64,000 nt of DNA from Enterobacteriaceae bacterium ESL0689 (GTDB taxonomy: Bacteria > Pseudomonadota > Gammaproteobacteria > Enterobacterales > Enterobacteriaceae), in the NCBI GenBank assembly GCA_029433525.1, contig JAQTIF010000001.1:992001-1056000 (forward strand), in the 5' to 3' direction. Below, piece after piece: positions 49,931 to 60,834 of this stretch. The translations under genes were made by a program, and so were the position numbers. The notes under the pieces were generated by a model, which was not told the DNA's origin, searched no databases, and saw nothing but the letters and a program-made list of their open reading frames with translations. Numbering within the stretch: position 1 is the stretch's first letter; every line of letters starts with the position of its first letter.

Positions 49931-50118
49931 ATGGTTTATTCCTGATATGTTTTTGTTATCGCTCAATTACCACTATCACCTGCAGCTGCATCATGCGTTG
50001 GATAAATCGCAGGCGTGGTATGATGATAAGCTTATCAGGTCACTGTTGTCGGCAGGATAAATCAGCGGCTGTTTTGTTTCATCCGGCTCCCGGATTGTAT
50101 TAATTTGAGGTCAGGCTA

Positions 50119-51990
50119 ATGAGTAAAGGTTTTACAAGCAGCGATGCCCCTTTTGGTACATTGCTAGGTTATGCACCGGGCGGCGTAGCCATCTATTCAT
50201 CGAATTACAGTAGTTTAAAGACGCAGGATCATGCCAACGATGCGACGTTTCGTAGTTACATCGGTAATGAGTATATGGGGCACAAATGGCAGTGTGTCGA
50301 GTTTGCCCGCCGTTTTCTGTTTCTTAATTATGGTGTTGTCTTTACTGATGTCGATATGGCCTATGAGATCTTCTCAATACGCTTTTTGCGCGAAGTGGTG
50401 AATGACAATATTTTACCGCTTCAGGCTTTTGCCAACGGTTCCCGTCGCCCGCCGATGGCGGGATCTTTGCTGATCTGGCATAAGGGCGGCGAGTTCAGGC
50501 ATACAGGCCATGTGGCGGTAATTACCCAGCTCATCGGTAATAAAGTGAGAATTGCTGAACAAAACGTGATTCATACGCTACTTCCCCAGGGCCAGCAATG
50601 GACACGGGAATTAACGCTGGAAGTTAATGACGGTTTTTATACTATCAAGGATACATTTGCTGATACTGAAATATTGGGCTGGATGATCCAGACTGACGAT
50701 ACCCAATATAGCATCCCACAACCGGTGATGTCCGGTGATGCCATGACGATCAAAGGCGCGCGCCTGCCGGATAAGGGGCAGTTTAGCGGTGACTGGCTTG
50801 ATGAGAAAGATCCGTTACAGCAAACCTATATTGCCGCCAATGGGCAAGTCATTAATCAGGACCCTTATCAGTATTTCACCATCAGTGAAAGCGCCGAACA
50901 GGAGCTGGTCAAAGCCACGAATGAGCTGCATCTGATGTATCTGCATGCCACCGATAAAGTGATGAAAGATGACAATCTTCTGGCACTGTTTGATATCCCA
51001 AAAATCCTCTGGCCACGTTTACGTCTGTCATGGGCGTGGCGACGTCATCACATGATCACCGGCCGGATGGATTTTTGCATGGATGAACGTGGTCTGAAAG
51101 TATATGAATATAATGCTGATTCCGCGTCCTGCCATGCTGAAGCGGGTCTGATCCTCGAACAGTGGCTGAAACAGGGGTATGATGGCAACGGCTATAATCC
51201 GGGAGAAAATCTGCTCAGTAATCTGGCGGATGCCTGGAAACACAGTAGTGCGCGACTTTTTGTTCATATCATGCAGGATAAGGATGCCGAGGAAAGCTAT
51301 CATGCTCGTTTTATTCAGCGTTCGCTGACTGAAGCTGGTTTTGACAGCAAAATCCTCTTTGGTCTTGATGAGCTGCAATGGGATGCTACCGGGCAGCTTA
51401 TTGATAATGAAGGACGTCTGGTCAATTGTGTCTGGAAAACCTGGGCATGGGAGACGATTATTGAACAGGTACGTGAAGTCAGCGCCGAGGAGTATGCTGC
51501 GGTGCCGATTCGCACCGGATACCGCCAGGGTGAGATGCGATTAATTGATGTCCTGCTACGCCCTGAGGTCATGGTATTTGAACCATTCTGGACCGTTATC
51601 CCCGGTAATAAAGCGATTTTACCGGTATTATGGTCGCTATTTCCACATCATCGCTATTTGCTGGATACCGATTTTGTGGTTAACGAAGAGCTGGCACAAA
51701 CAGGTTATGCCGTGAAGCCGATTTCCGGGCGTTGCGGAAGTAATATTGATCTGATTAGTCCACAGGATGAGGTGCTGGATAAAACCAGTGGCCAGTTTGT
51801 TGATCGTAAGAATATCTATCAGCAACTCTGGTGCCTGCCAAAAGTAGATGGTAAATACATTCAGGTATGCACTTTTACTGTTGGCGGCAGTTACGGTGGA
51901 ACATGCCTGCGTGGTGATGATTCACTGGTCGTTAAAAAAGAGAGCGATATTGAACCGCTCATTGTCCTGAGAGATAGCGACGACCAATAA
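50119..51990 (+). CDS. gss: Gss, glutathionylspermidine synthetase/amidase
   Basis: A bifunctional 623-residue cytosolic enzyme (E. coli 619) that joins glutathione to spermidine and can hydrolyse the amide. The N-terminal CHAP amidase domain has catalytic Cys59 (HKWQCVEFARR) and His131 (RHTGHVAVITQ). The C-terminal ATP-grasp synthetase has GRMDFCMDERGLKVYEYNAD, YLLDTDF and CTFTVGGSYGGTCLRGDDS. All expected blocks are intact. GAGG precedes the ATG. In E. coli gss is near but not beside exbD. Confidence 0.96.
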   Translation: MSKGFTSSDAPFGTLLGYAPGGVAIYSSNYSSLKTQDHANDATFRSYIGNEYMGHKWQCVEFARRFLFLNYGVVFTDVDMAYEIFSIRFLREVVNDNILPLQAFANGSRRPPMAGSLLIWHKGGEFRHTGHVAVITQLIGNKVRIAEQNVIHTLLPQGQQWTRELTLEVNDGFYTIKDTFADTEILGWMIQTDDTQYSIPQPVMSGDAMTIKGARLPDKGQFSGDWLDEKDPLQQTYIAANGQVINQDPYQYFTISESAEQELVKATNELHLMYLHATDKVMKDDNLLALFDIPKILWPRLRLSWAWRRHHMITGRMDFCMDERGLKVYEYNADSASCHAEAGLILEQWLKQGYDGNGYNPGENLLSNLADAWKHSSARLFVHIMQDKDAEESYHARFIQRSLTEAGFDSKILFGLDELQWDATGQLIDNEGRLVNCVWKTWAWETIIEQVREVSAEEYAAVPIRTGYRQGEMRLIDVLLRPEVMVFEPFWTVIPGNKAILPVLWSLFPHHRYLLDTDFVVNEELAQTGYAVKPISGRCGSNIDLISPQDEVLDKTSGQFVDRKNIYQQLWCLPKVDGKYIQVCTFTVGGSYGGTCLRGDDSLVVKKESDIEPLIVLRDSDDQ

Positions 51991-51996
51991 CAGCGA

Positions 51997-52027
51997 CCCC
52001 GAAGAGCACCGCAAGGGCTGTTCGGGG
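51997..52027 (+). terminator. hairpin after gss
   Basis: CCCCGAA pairs with TTCGGGG, extended by AGC/GCT, around ACCGCAAGG. It starts seven bases after the gss stop. There is no U-tract; tentative terminator. Confidence 0.45.
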
Positions 52028-52087
52028 AATAAGATCGGCTCATCAGGATGTACTAAACCCGCAAACATAACAATAAGACAGGATAAA

Positions 52088-53287
52088 ATGGAAAGGAAAA
52101 ATAACAGCGCCGATCAGCGACTTGCCGTTCGTGCCAGAGAATTAAAACCTTCCGCAGTTCGCGAACTGCTGAAACACAGCAAATTACCGGGGGTTATTTC
52201 TCTCGGTGGCGGTATCCCGGCACCCGAGCTTTTTGACCACGAGGGGCTGAACCTGGCGGTACAGCAGGTTATGAGCGGCCATTTTAATGATGCATTTCAG
52301 TATGGCTTAACGGAAGGGTATCCTCCTCTGCGTCAGGCAGTCAGTGAATTGTGTCAGAGGCGGGGTATCGCTTGCCCGGCGAGCCGTGTTTATATTACTT
52401 CAGGTTCACAACAATCACTGGATATTATTGCCCGGACACTGCTTGATCCGGGCGATATGATTGTTGTCGAGCGCCCGACCTATCTGGCCGCATTACAGGT
52501 ATTCCAGCTGGCGCAAGCGAATATTCTCAGCGTCGATACCGATGATAATGGGATGCAGGTTGAACAACTGGCAACGTTACTGGAAAATCACCCTGTTAAG
52601 GCGGTTTATCTGGTGCCCACTTTCGGTAATCCTGGCGGCAAAAATCTCAGCGAGCAACGTCGTCGCCGGTTGGTTGAGCTGGCAAAACAGCATCATTTTA
52701 TCATCATTGAAGATGATCCCTATGGTGAAATTAAATTCACGGATGCTGTTCATCGTCCGCTATATCAGCATGCGGTCGCACTGGGTTGTGAAGAGCAGGT
52801 GGTCTATACCTCGACCTTCTCTAAAATTCTGGCGCCAGGGATGCGGATTGGCTGGATTGTGATGCCAGAGTGGTTATCTCAACAGGCGGTTATCGTCAAA
52901 CAGGCAGCTGATTTGCATACCAATATGTTGTCGCAGGTGATTACGACACAGTACCTGGCCATGAACCGTCTGGATCATCAGATAGCACTGATCCGCGAAG
53001 ATTACCGTAAGAAATGTATGGCGCTGGCCGATGCGCTGGAGTCTCATCTTGGTGAACATATTACGTTTACACGTCCTGAAGGCGGTATGTTCCTGTGGGT
53101 CCGTTTTCGTTATCCGTTTGATACCATGGCATGGTTAAATAAAACCCTGGCAAATGGTGTCGTCTATGTGCCAGGTGAGGCGTTTTATAATGACCAGCCG
53201 GATACCCGCACTCTGCGCCTGTCCTACTCGACCGTATCGGAAGCAGGACTGTTGACGGCTGTCGAACGACTGGCGAAATCGCTCTAA
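52088..53287 (+). CDS. PLP-dependent aminotransferase (class I/II, LysN-like)
   Basis: A 399-residue fold-type I aminotransferase. It has the cofactor residues Lys246 (YTSTFSKILAPGMRIGW), Arg253 (phosphate), Asn181 and Pro182 in VPTFGNPGG, and Tyr212 in IIEDDPYGE; the substrate-binding Arg is in RTLRLSYST. The family covers 2-aminoadipate, aromatic and branched-chain aminotransferases, often annotated as LysN or MocR-like without the regulator domain; this protein lacks a GntR HTH. The true substrate is unknown. Its neighbour downstream is an anion transporter that might supply or remove the oxoacid. AGGA precedes the ATG. Confidence 0.85.
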   Translation: MERKNNSADQRLAVRARELKPSAVRELLKHSKLPGVISLGGGIPAPELFDHEGLNLAVQQVMSGHFNDAFQYGLTEGYPPLRQAVSELCQRRGIACPASRVYITSGSQQSLDIIARTLLDPGDMIVVERPTYLAALQVFQLAQANILSVDTDDNGMQVEQLATLLENHPVKAVYLVPTFGNPGGKNLSEQRRRRLVELAKQHHFIIIEDDPYGEIKFTDAVHRPLYQHAVALGCEEQVVYTSTFSKILAPGMRIGWIVMPEWLSQQAVIVKQAADLHTNMLSQVITTQYLAMNRLDHQIALIREDYRKKCMALADALESHLGEHITFTRPEGGMFLWVRFRYPFDTMAWLNKTLANGVVYVPGEAFYNDQPDTRTLRLSYSTVSEAGLLTAVERLAKSL

Positions 53288-53715
53288 ACTGACTCTACAA
53301 CCGCGCTGATAAACAGGCCAATGACAGAGCCGGCATTGGCCTGATATCCCGGCGCTCTCCGTTTTCACTCCCTGCCTGAGATCATAATATATCCTGAATC
53401 GTGGCTACTTTATGTTCAGATCAGACATTCAATATTATTACAAATAAATAATTTCATTGCTAATTAATAGCAAGAGGATAAAGAGAAGAGAGATCGGCGT
53501 TTATTGCTGTTAATGTAAAACATATCACAGAAACTAAAGGTAATACTCTGATATAACAATAAATGTTTATATCATGTTAAGTATACAGGATGTTTTATAA
53601 GGCAATGTAGTAATGAATATATCAGTAACGATAGATTGGATTTAGTTAACATCTTAATTTTTTATTTGCAACATACCAGATAGGTAAAATATTTTTATTT
53701 AAGGAATAGATTATT
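53288..53715. other. AT-rich regulatory gap with a CRP-like site
   Basis: No gene. TGTAAAACATATCACA at 53514-53529 fits the CRP pattern TGTGA-N6-TCACA with one mismatch, about 190 bp before the transporter start. The last 150 bp before the ATG are very AT-rich, and AAGGA lies ten bases before it. This suggests catabolite-controlled, transporter-specific expression; inference. Confidence 0.5.
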
Positions 53716-55167
53716 ATGCCAGGAGAAAAAAGTGGTGTCAGATGGATACCTTTTATTGTCATTATCATCATGGCAATATTGTTATGGCAATGCCCTAGTC
53801 CCGAAGGATTGAGTCAGCCCGCATGGCACTCGGCAATTATTTTTGTTGCCACTATTGCCAGTATCGTGGCCAAAGTATTGCCGATTGGTGCGGTTGGCTT
53901 AATTGGTATCACGGTTTTTGCTCTGACTTATGCCGCAGGGGATAGCAGTGCTTCGGGAGCGATTACAACGGCGCTGAGCGATCTCAATAGTTCATTGATC
54001 TGGCTGATCGTGGTCGCCTTTATGATCGCTCGTGGATTTATTAAAACCGGGCTGGGGCGGCGTATTGCATTATATATGATTCGCATCCTCGGTAAGCGGA
54101 CTTTAGGATTAGCTTATGGCCTGGCTTTTGCGGATTTAATCCTTGCCCCAGCTATGCCGAGTAATACCGCGCGCTGTGGTGGTGTTATCTATCCCATCGC
54201 GGACTCGCTGGCGCGCAGTTTTCAATCTTATCCTGAAGATGAGTCACGCAGTAAAATCGGTACTTTCCTCGTCACCTGTATTGGTAATGTTAATGACGTC
54301 ACGGCCGCCATGTTTATGACCGCCTATACCGGTAATTTGCTGGCGGTGAAGCTCGCCGCCAATGCGGGGGTGGTATTAAGCTGGGGAGGATGGTTTTTAG
54401 CGGCGGTGGTTCCTTGTTTAGTGTCATTTATCCTGGTTCCGTTGCTGGTGTACGCGATCACGCGACCAGAAATCAAACATACGCCTGATGCGCCGAAAAT
54501 CGCGATCACTGAACTGGCCAAAATGGACAAGATGTCGCGTGGCGAATGGGTGATGCTGGGCACCGTTGTTTTATTACTGGTGCTATGGATTTTTGGTACT
54601 CAGTTCGGCGTCGATCCCACTACCGCATCGTTTGTTGGCCTTTCAGTATTACTGCTTTCTGGCGTCCTGAGCTGGGAGGATGTTAAAAGTGAAAAAGGAG
54701 CATGGGATACATTAATCTGGTTCGCCGCACTGTTAATGATGGCGAATCAGCTTAAAAAACTGGGCTTCACAAAATGGTTTGGTGATCTGATTGGTGACTC
54801 TATCGGTTATGTTATGCACGATACCAACTGGGTTCTGGTGTTGTTAATTCTGAATGCCGCTTACTTCTATACTCACTATTTCTTTGCCAGTGGTAATGCG
54901 CAGATCGCAGCTCTCTATGCGGTATTCCTCGGTGTGGGGATTAATCTGGATATCCCTGCCGCCCCGATGGCGTTGATGCTTGCTTTTACCAGCAGTCTGT
55001 ACTGCTCACTGACGCAATATACCCATGCCCGTGGCCCCATTTTATTTGGTGCCGGTTATGTGCCGACAGGAGTATGGTGGAAAACCGGGTTCATCGTCAG
55101 CCTGCTCAATCAGTCGGTGTTCTTTGGTATTGGCCTGGCGTGGTGGAAAATTATCGGTCTGTATTAA
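53716..55167 (+). CDS. DASS-family (SLC13) anion/dicarboxylate transporter
   Basis: A 483-residue sodium- or antiport-type permease of the CitT/TtdT/YbhI group. About 11-12 membrane helices and the two SNT-type hairpins: LAPAMPSNTARCGGVIYPI (SNT at 149-151) and a later FFASGNAQIAALYAVFLGVG. The C-terminus LAWWKIIGLY is short. Substrates in the family are C4-dicarboxylates, citrate, tartrate and 2-oxoglutarate; which one here cannot be told. Two strong hairpins follow it. The AT-rich gap upstream carries a CRP-like site. Confidence 0.88.
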   Translation: MPGEKSGVRWIPFIVIIIMAILLWQCPSPEGLSQPAWHSAIIFVATIASIVAKVLPIGAVGLIGITVFALTYAAGDSSASGAITTALSDLNSSLIWLIVVAFMIARGFIKTGLGRRIALYMIRILGKRTLGLAYGLAFADLILAPAMPSNTARCGGVIYPIADSLARSFQSYPEDESRSKIGTFLVTCIGNVNDVTAAMFMTAYTGNLLAVKLAANAGVVLSWGGWFLAAVVPCLVSFILVPLLVYAITRPEIKHTPDAPKIAITELAKMDKMSRGEWVMLGTVVLLLVLWIFGTQFGVDPTTASFVGLSVLLLSGVLSWEDVKSEKGAWDTLIWFAALLMMANQLKKLGFTKWFGDLIGDSIGYVMHDTNWVLVLLILNAAYFYTHYFFASGNAQIAALYAVFLGVGINLDIPAAPMALMLAFTSSLYCSLTQYTHARGPILFGAGYVPTGVWWKTGFIVSLLNQSVFFGIGLAWWKIIGLY

Positions 55168-55183
55168 ACCTATCGTCATCAAA

Positions 55184-55217
55184 GCGTACCGGACAGCGTC
55201 GCATCAGTCCGGTACGC
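55184..55217. repeat. perfect 11-bp-stem hairpin
   Basis: GCGTACCGGAC (55184-55194) and GTCCGGTACGC (55207-55217) are perfect inverted arms with a 12-nt loop. It lies 17 bases after the transporter stop. No T-tract. Confidence 0.5.
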
Positions 55218-55221
55218 GATA

Positions 55222-55266
55222 GTTTCTCTGTGCGCAGGGCTCACCGATGAGCTAGCACAGAGAAAC
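55222..55266. repeat. perfect 12-bp-stem hairpin
   Basis: GTTTCTCTGTGC (55222-55233) and GCACAGAGAAAC (55255-55266) are perfect inverted arms, loop 21 nt, starting four bases after the first hairpin. The pair separates the converging transporter and DUF1097 genes. Confidence 0.5.
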
Positions 55267-55318
55267 GTCTGTAAAATCAATCGTCACCCGCAGGTAAAAG
55301 AGGTGCGTCAGGAGCGCA

Positions 55319-55816
55319 TCAGGCTTCACCTTTTTCCGTGCTGGAGATCGTGGGTGAATTTGTCGATTGTGTGAGCTGATGTAATTTGTAACCTGATAAT
55401 TTCATGAGATAACCGGTCACAAGACCGATAAACAGCGCTTCTAATGCACTGATTAATTGTCCTGATCCGGCAAATACGGTGCAGGAGCCGATGAACGCTG
55501 CCGGGACAAATGACAACCAGGCCAGTCGTGCCTGGATGCACATGATAAATGCAATAGCGCCTGTCACGATAAACAGGGCAATCAATGATCCTGAATAATA
55601 CCCGGCGACAGCGGAAGAAATACAGGCCATAAGAATACCTGACGTGAGCGTGAGTGCACAAATAATAAGCGCCTGGTAGCTATGTTTATTAATGGCAAAA
55701 TAGGTTGTACAGCCCAGAAATCCAGCCCATGCAGGAATATTAAGATAACTGGCAACAATAATCAGGCTCGCCGAAAGTAACGATGTTGTTATTGCGATGG
55801 AAAGATCTATCTTCAT
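55319..55816 (-). CDS. DUF1097 (YcdZ-like) inner-membrane protein
   Basis: A 165-residue hydrophobic protein with about four or five membrane helices. It matches the DUF1097 pattern remembered for E. coli YcdZ: LSIAITTSLLSASLIIV, IPAWAGFLGCTTYFAIN, VTGAIAFIMCIQARLAWLSF, VPAAFIGSCTVFAGSG, LFIGLVTGYLMKLSGY, with a polar C-terminus. Function unknown. The ribosome site is weak. Convergent with the DASS transporter; the rpsB control region follows on the other side, where E. coli has map. Confidence 0.8.
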   Translation of the reverse strand: MKIDLSIAITTSLLSASLIIVASYLNIPAWAGFLGCTTYFAINKHSYQALIICALTLTSGILMACISSAVAGYYSGSLIALFIVTGAIAFIMCIQARLAWLSFVPAAFIGSCTVFAGSGQLISALEALFIGLVTGYLMKLSGYKLHQLTQSTNSPTISSTEKGEA

Positions 55817-56083
55817 AATAATATGTCAACCTGGTATAAAAAAGAGTAATAGTCTGAACTATCCGCGCTATTGTCCTGACGGATAAGACGAAAAATCAGT
55901 ATGTTATGCTGTTCGTATACGGCGTGGCCGTGTGAATAACGTCTGGTGGGCTAAGCTCTAAATTAAATAATAAACCCGTATTGTCTACTTTTATTGTTCG
56001 TCCAGCAACCCTGGACACGATACTTTCCATCGTGATCTTTTGCCTCTGGTGTGGCGCGGACAGATTGTTCGCATCAACAAAAG
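55817..56083. other. gap upstream of rpsB with repeat copy 4 fragment; map absent
   Basis: No gene. At about 55901-55962 the 3' half of the dispersed repeat is recognisable: TGCTGTTCGT, GTGGCCG, AATAACGTCTGGTGGG and CTAAGCTCTA line up with copy 1's end. In E. coli map is divergent from rpsB at this place; no trace of it is seen. Confidence 0.5.
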
Positions 56084-56113
56084 TTGGTTTCTGGGCCTCT
56101 TTTGTGGTATAAA
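56084..56113 (+). promoter_or_regulatory. rpsB promoter
   Basis: TTGGTT (56084-56089) and TATAAA (56108-56113) are 18 bp apart, followed by a GC-rich discriminator GCGCGCC, the arrangement of a growth-rate and ppGpp-controlled ribosomal promoter. It matches the E. coli rpsB promoter as remembered. Confidence 0.7.
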
Positions 56114-56134
56114 GCGCGCCGGACTTCCATTGTC

Positions 56135-57007
<873 letters not shown>

Positions 57008-57042
57008 TAAGGTCTCGCCCTTATTACGTATCGTATATAGAC

Positions 57043-57067
57043 AGGGGCCTGTATGTGGCCCCTTTTT
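57043..57067 (+). terminator. rpsB-tsf intercistronic attenuator
   Basis: AGGGGCC, loop TGTATGT, GGCCCCT, then TTTTC, 36 bases after rpsB. As in E. coli, it probably lets only part of the transcripts continue into tsf. Confidence 0.75.
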
Positions 57068-57126
57068 CACTTTTCAATTTGTCTGGTTGATGAGCCAGGC
57101 AGGTTAGCTTTCCCGAGGATTAAACA

Positions 57127-57978
57127 ATGGCTGAAATTACCGCATCCCTGGTAAAAGAGCTGCGCGAACGTACTGGCGCAGGCATGATGGATTGCAAAAA
57201 AGCGCTGACCGAAGCGCACGGTGATATTGAGCTGGCAATCGAAAATATGCGTAAATCCGGTGCCATCAAAGCGGCGAAAAAAGCCGGTAACGTGGCGGCA
57301 GATGGTGTCATTATTACCAAAATCGAGGGTAACTACGGCATTATTCTGGAAGTTAACTGCCAGACTGACTTTGTTGCCAAAGACAGTGGTTTCCAGGCCT
57401 TTGCTAATAAAGTACTGGATGCCGCGGTTGCCGGAAAAATCACCGATGTTGATGTACTGAAAGCACAGTTTGAAGAAGAACGTGTGGCACTGGTAGCGAA
57501 GATTGGTGAAAACATTAATATTCGTCGTGTGTCTCTTCTGGAAGGTGATGTTTTAGGTGCCTATCAGCACGGTGCGCGTATCGGTGTTCTGGTTGCGGCG
57601 AAAGGGGCTGATCAGGAGCTGGTTAAGCAGCTGGCAATGCATATCGCAGCCAGTAAGCCAGAATTTATTCACCCGGAAGATGTTTCTCCTGAAGTCGTCG
57701 ACAAAGAATATAAGGTGCAACTGGATATCGCCATGCAGTCTGGTAAACCGAAAGAGATTGCTGAGAAAATGGTTGCTGGCCGCATGAAGAAGTTTACCGG
57801 CGAAGTTTCTCTGACCGGACAGCCTTTTGTCATGAATACCGACCAGTCTGTCGGTCAGCTGCTGAAAGCGCACAATGCCGATGTTACGGGCTTCATCCGC
57901 TTTGAAGTCGGTGAGGGCATTGATAAAGTCGAATCTGACTTCGCTGCCGAAGTGGCAGCCATGTCTAAGCAATCTTAA
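57127..57978 (+). CDS. tsf: Elongation factor Ts
   Basis: EF-Ts, 283 residues, the GDP/GTP exchange factor for EF-Tu. The N-terminal signature [20 protein letters not shown] is complete. The core has [13 protein letters not shown], which contacts EF-Tu, and HIAASKPEF. The C-terminal module ends [14 protein letters not shown] precedes the ATG. A strong terminator follows. Typical rpsB-tsf arrangement. Confidence 0.97.
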   Translation: MAEITASLVKELRERTGAGMMDCKKALTEAHGDIELAIENMRKSGAIKAAKKAGNVAADGVIITKIEGNYGIILEVNCQTDFVAKDSGFQAFANKVLDAAVAGKITDVDVLKAQFEEERVALVAKIGENINIRRVSLLEGDVLGAYQHGARIGVLVAAKGADQELVKQLAMHIAASKPEFIHPEDVSPEVVDKEYKVQLDIAMQSGKPKEIAEKMVAGRMKKFTGEVSLTGQPFVMNTDQSVGQLLKAHNADVTGFIRFEVGEGIDKVESDFAAEVAAMSKQS

Positions 57979-57988
57979 TGTTCCGCAA

Positions 57989-58015
57989 GAAGCCGCCTGA
58001 TGGCGGCTTCTTTTT
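57989..58015 (+). terminator. rho-independent terminator of rpsB-tsf
   Basis: GAAGCCGCC, loop TGAT, GGCGGCTTC, then TTTTTG, 11 bases after the tsf stop. A textbook terminator. Confidence 0.92.
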
Positions 58016-58127
58016 GTACTCATCTGGTGAATTCCGATAACGGATTATCATTATTGTACTGAAAAACGAGATACAATATCGCCAGAACCTCATTTATCTC
58101 ATTCATTGACCGGCTCAGGAAAGAAAT

Positions 58128-58853
58128 ATGGCTACCAATGCAAAACCCGTCTATAAACGTATTCTGCTTAAGTTAAGTGGCGAAGCGCTACAGGGTTCAG
58201 AAGGCTTCGGTATTGATGCAAGCATACTTGATCGTATGGCCCAGGAAATTAAAGAACTGGTTGAGCTGGGGATTCAGGTTGGCGTAGTGATTGGTGGTGG
58301 TAATCTGTTTCGTGGCGCCGGGCTGGCAAAAGCTGGCATGAACCGGGTTGTGGGTGACCATATGGGGATGCTGGCCACAGTGATGAATGGCCTGGCGATG
58401 CGTGATGCCCTTCATCGTGCTTATGTGAATGCCCGTCTGATGTCAGCCATTCCGCTGAATGGTGTCTGTGATAACTATAGCTGGGCAGAAGCGATTAGTT
58501 TGCTGCGTAATAATCGTGTGGTGATCCTTTCCGCAGGGACCGGTAATCCATTTTTTACCACTGACTCCGCTGCCTGTTTGCGTGGTATTGAAATTGAAGC
58601 CGATGTTGTGCTCAAAGCGACGAAAGTCGATGGTGTCTTTACCGCCGATCCGATGAAAGATCCTTCCGCGACGTTATATGAGCAACTCAGCTATGATGAG
58701 GTTCTTGAGAAAGAGTTAAAAGTGATGGATTTAGCCGCTTTTACCCTGGCGCGTGACCATAAATTGCCGATTCGTGTATTTAATATGAATAAACCGGGGG
58801 CATTGCGTCGTGTGATGATGGGTGAAAAAGAGGGAACATTAATAGCGGAGTGA
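58128..58853 (+). CDS. pyrH: UMP kinase
   Basis: Phosphorylates UMP to UDP, allosterically activated by GTP and inhibited by UTP. 241 residues, hexameric amino-acid-kinase fold. Motifs: [48 protein letters not shown] and [28 protein letters not shown] precedes the ATG. It has its own promoter region after the tsf terminator and is followed by frr 134 bp later. Confidence 0.97.
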   Translation: MATNAKPVYKRILLKLSGEALQGSEGFGIDASILDRMAQEIKELVELGIQVGVVIGGGNLFRGAGLAKAGMNRVVGDHMGMLATVMNGLAMRDALHRAYVNARLMSAIPLNGVCDNYSWAEAISLLRNNRVVILSAGTGNPFFTTDSAACLRGIEIEADVVLKATKVDGVFTADPMKDPSATLYEQLSYDEVLEKELKVMDLAAFTLARDHKLPIRVFNMNKPGALRRVMMGEKEGTLIAE

Positions 58854-58987
58854 TTCCCGATTGTGCTAAATGCAGGTAATATTCTGCTTGACTTCATGGG
58901 GGTGTCCCCCCCGATAATTTTCATTAAACCTGACGATGATGAGTCGCTGTCGGGTTTGTCTGAGATAAAATTTCAAGGATTTCTAAC

Positions 58988-59545
58988 GTGATTAGCGATA
59001 TCAGAAAAGATGCAGAAGCACGCATGGAGAAATGCGTTGAAGCATTCAAAACTCAAATCAGCAAAATACGCACGGGTCGTGCTTCCCCCAGTCTGCTGGA
59101 TGGTATTGTTGTCGAGTATTACGGTACGCCCACCCCGTTGCGTCAACTGGCCAGTATTACTGTAGAAGACTCCCGGACGCTGAAAATTAATGTGTTTGAT
59201 CGCTCGATGAGTCAGGCGGTTGAGAAAGCGATAATGGTTTCCGATCTCGGTCTGAATCCCAACTCTGCTGGCAGTGATATTCGCGTACCACTGCCACCGC
59301 TGACAGAAGAGCGTCGTAAGGATTTGACGAAGATCGTGCGTGCAGAAGCAGAGCAGGCTCGTGTATCCGTCCGTAATGTGCGTCGTGATGCCAACGACAA
59401 AGTGAAAGCATTACTTAAAGATAAAGAGATTAGCGAAGATGATGATCGTCGCTCTCAGGAAGATGTGCAAAAAATAACCGATGCGGCGATTAAAAGAGTG
59501 GACGCAGCCCTGGCGGATAAAGAGGCAGAACTCATGAAGTTCTGA
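58988..59545 (+). CDS. frr: Ribosome recycling factor
   Basis: RRF, 185 residues; splits the post-termination ribosome with [23 protein letters not shown], the conserved [29 protein letters not shown] and [17 protein letters not shown] are all present. Length as in E. coli. Own promoter region upstream and a terminator downstream. ACGTG overlaps the start with CAAGGA some bases before it. Confidence 0.97.
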   Translation: MISDIRKDAEARMEKCVEAFKTQISKIRTGRASPSLLDGIVVEYYGTPTPLRQLASITVEDSRTLKINVFDRSMSQAVEKAIMVSDLGLNPNSAGSDIRVPLPPLTEERRKDLTKIVRAEAEQARVSVRNVRRDANDKVKALLKDKEISEDDDRRSQEDVQKITDAAIKRVDAALADKEAELMKF

Positions 59546-59562
59546 TAAGTGGGTATGATCCC

Positions 59563-59612
59563 AACGCCGTTGGTCAGATTGCGAGCGATTGACCGGCGGC
59601 GTTTTTATTTTG
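59563..59612 (+). terminator. rho-independent terminator of frr
   Basis: AACGCCG...GGTCA pairs with TGACC...CGGCGTT (through 59601), then TTTATTTTG. It lies just before the dxr start. Confidence 0.88.
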
Positions 59613-59634
59613 TCTCAATTCTTCGGGATGTCTC

Positions 59635-60834
59635 ATGAAACAATTAACTGTCCTGGGTTCGACCGGCTCAATTGGCTGCAGTACGCTGGATGTCGTGCGT
59701 CATAACCGTGATCGTTTTTCTGTTATGGCCCTGGTCGCTGGCAAAAATGTTGATCGTATGGCGGAGCAATGTCTGGAGTTTTCCCCACGCTACGCGGTGA
59801 TGGATGATCAACATAGTGCGGATGCATTACGTATTCGGTTACGGGAATCGGGAAGCCGTACTCAAGTCTTGAGTGGTCAGCAAGACGCAGCGAAGATGGC
59901 GGCCCTCGACGAAGTGGATCAGGTTATGGCTGCTATCGTTGGTGTTGCCGGGCTGGTGCCGACGATGGCGGCGATCTGTGCAGGCAAAACGGTGTTGCTG
60001 GCGAATAAAGAGTCACTGGTCACTTGTGGCCATTTATTTATGGATGCTGTCCGGCAATATGGAGCGCGTTTGTTGCCTGTCGACAGTGAACATAATGCGA
60101 TATATCAGAGCCTGCCGCTCAATATTCAACACCATCTCGGCTATGCGGATCTCACTGAACAGGGAGTATCATCCATTTTACTGACTGGTTCCGGTGGCCC
60201 TTTTCGTGAAACGCCGCTATCAGAACTGACAACGATAACACCGGATCAGGCCTGTCAGCATCCTAACTGGTCAATGGGACGAAAAATATCTGTCGACTCT
60301 GCCACAATGATGAATAAAGGGCTGGAGTATATTGAAGCACGCTGGTTGTTCAACGCTTCAGCGCAACAGATAGAAGTATTAATCCATCCACAGTCGGTGG
60401 TCCACTCGATGGTACGCTATCTTGATGGCAGTGTTATTGCACAACTGGGCATCGCCGATATGCGCACGCCTATTGCTTATACGATGGGCTGGCCTGATCG
60501 TCTGCACTCTGGTGTACTGGCATTAGACTTCTGTCAGTTGACTAACCTGAGCTTTAGTAGGCCAGATTATGAGCGCTATCCCTGTCTGAAGTTGGCGATA
60601 GATGCGTTTGATAGCGGTCAGGCCGCGACAACGATATTAAATGCTGCCAACGAGGTCGCCGTAGCCGCCTTTCTGGACAGTAAGATCCGTTTTACGGATA
60701 TCGCGGCCGTTAATCTTGCGGTACTGGAGCAACAATCTTCGGCAGAACCGCACAGTATTGAGGATGTGCTAAAGATTGATGCGGAAGCCCGGATTCATGC
60801 GCAGCAACAGATAAAAAAGCGGGCGATAGGGTAG
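59635..60834 (+). CDS. dxr: 1-deoxy-D-xylulose-5-phosphate reductoisomerase
   Basis: Second step of the MEP isoprenoid pathway: DXP to MEP with NADPH. 399 residues. The NADPH-binding [16 protein letters not shown] is N-terminal; the metal and substrate site has [48 protein letters not shown] and the C-terminal helical domain. Target of fosmidomycin. Also called ispC. It supplies precursors that UppS, 300 bp downstream, polymerises. Stops with TAG. Confidence 0.97.
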   Translation: MKQLTVLGSTGSIGCSTLDVVRHNRDRFSVMALVAGKNVDRMAEQCLEFSPRYAVMDDQHSADALRIRLRESGSRTQVLSGQQDAAKMAALDEVDQVMAAIVGVAGLVPTMAAICAGKTVLLANKESLVTCGHLFMDAVRQYGARLLPVDSEHNAIYQSLPLNIQHHLGYADLTEQGVSSILLTGSGGPFRETPLSELTTITPDQACQHPNWSMGRKISVDSATMMNKGLEYIEARWLFNASAQQIEVLIHPQSVVHSMVRYLDGSVIAQLGIADMRTPIAYTMGWPDRLHSGVLALDFCQLTNLSFSRPDYERYPCLKLAIDAFDSGQAATTILNAANEVAVAAFLDSKIRFTDIAAVNLAVLEQQSSAEPHSIEDVLKIDAEARIHAQQQIKKRAIG

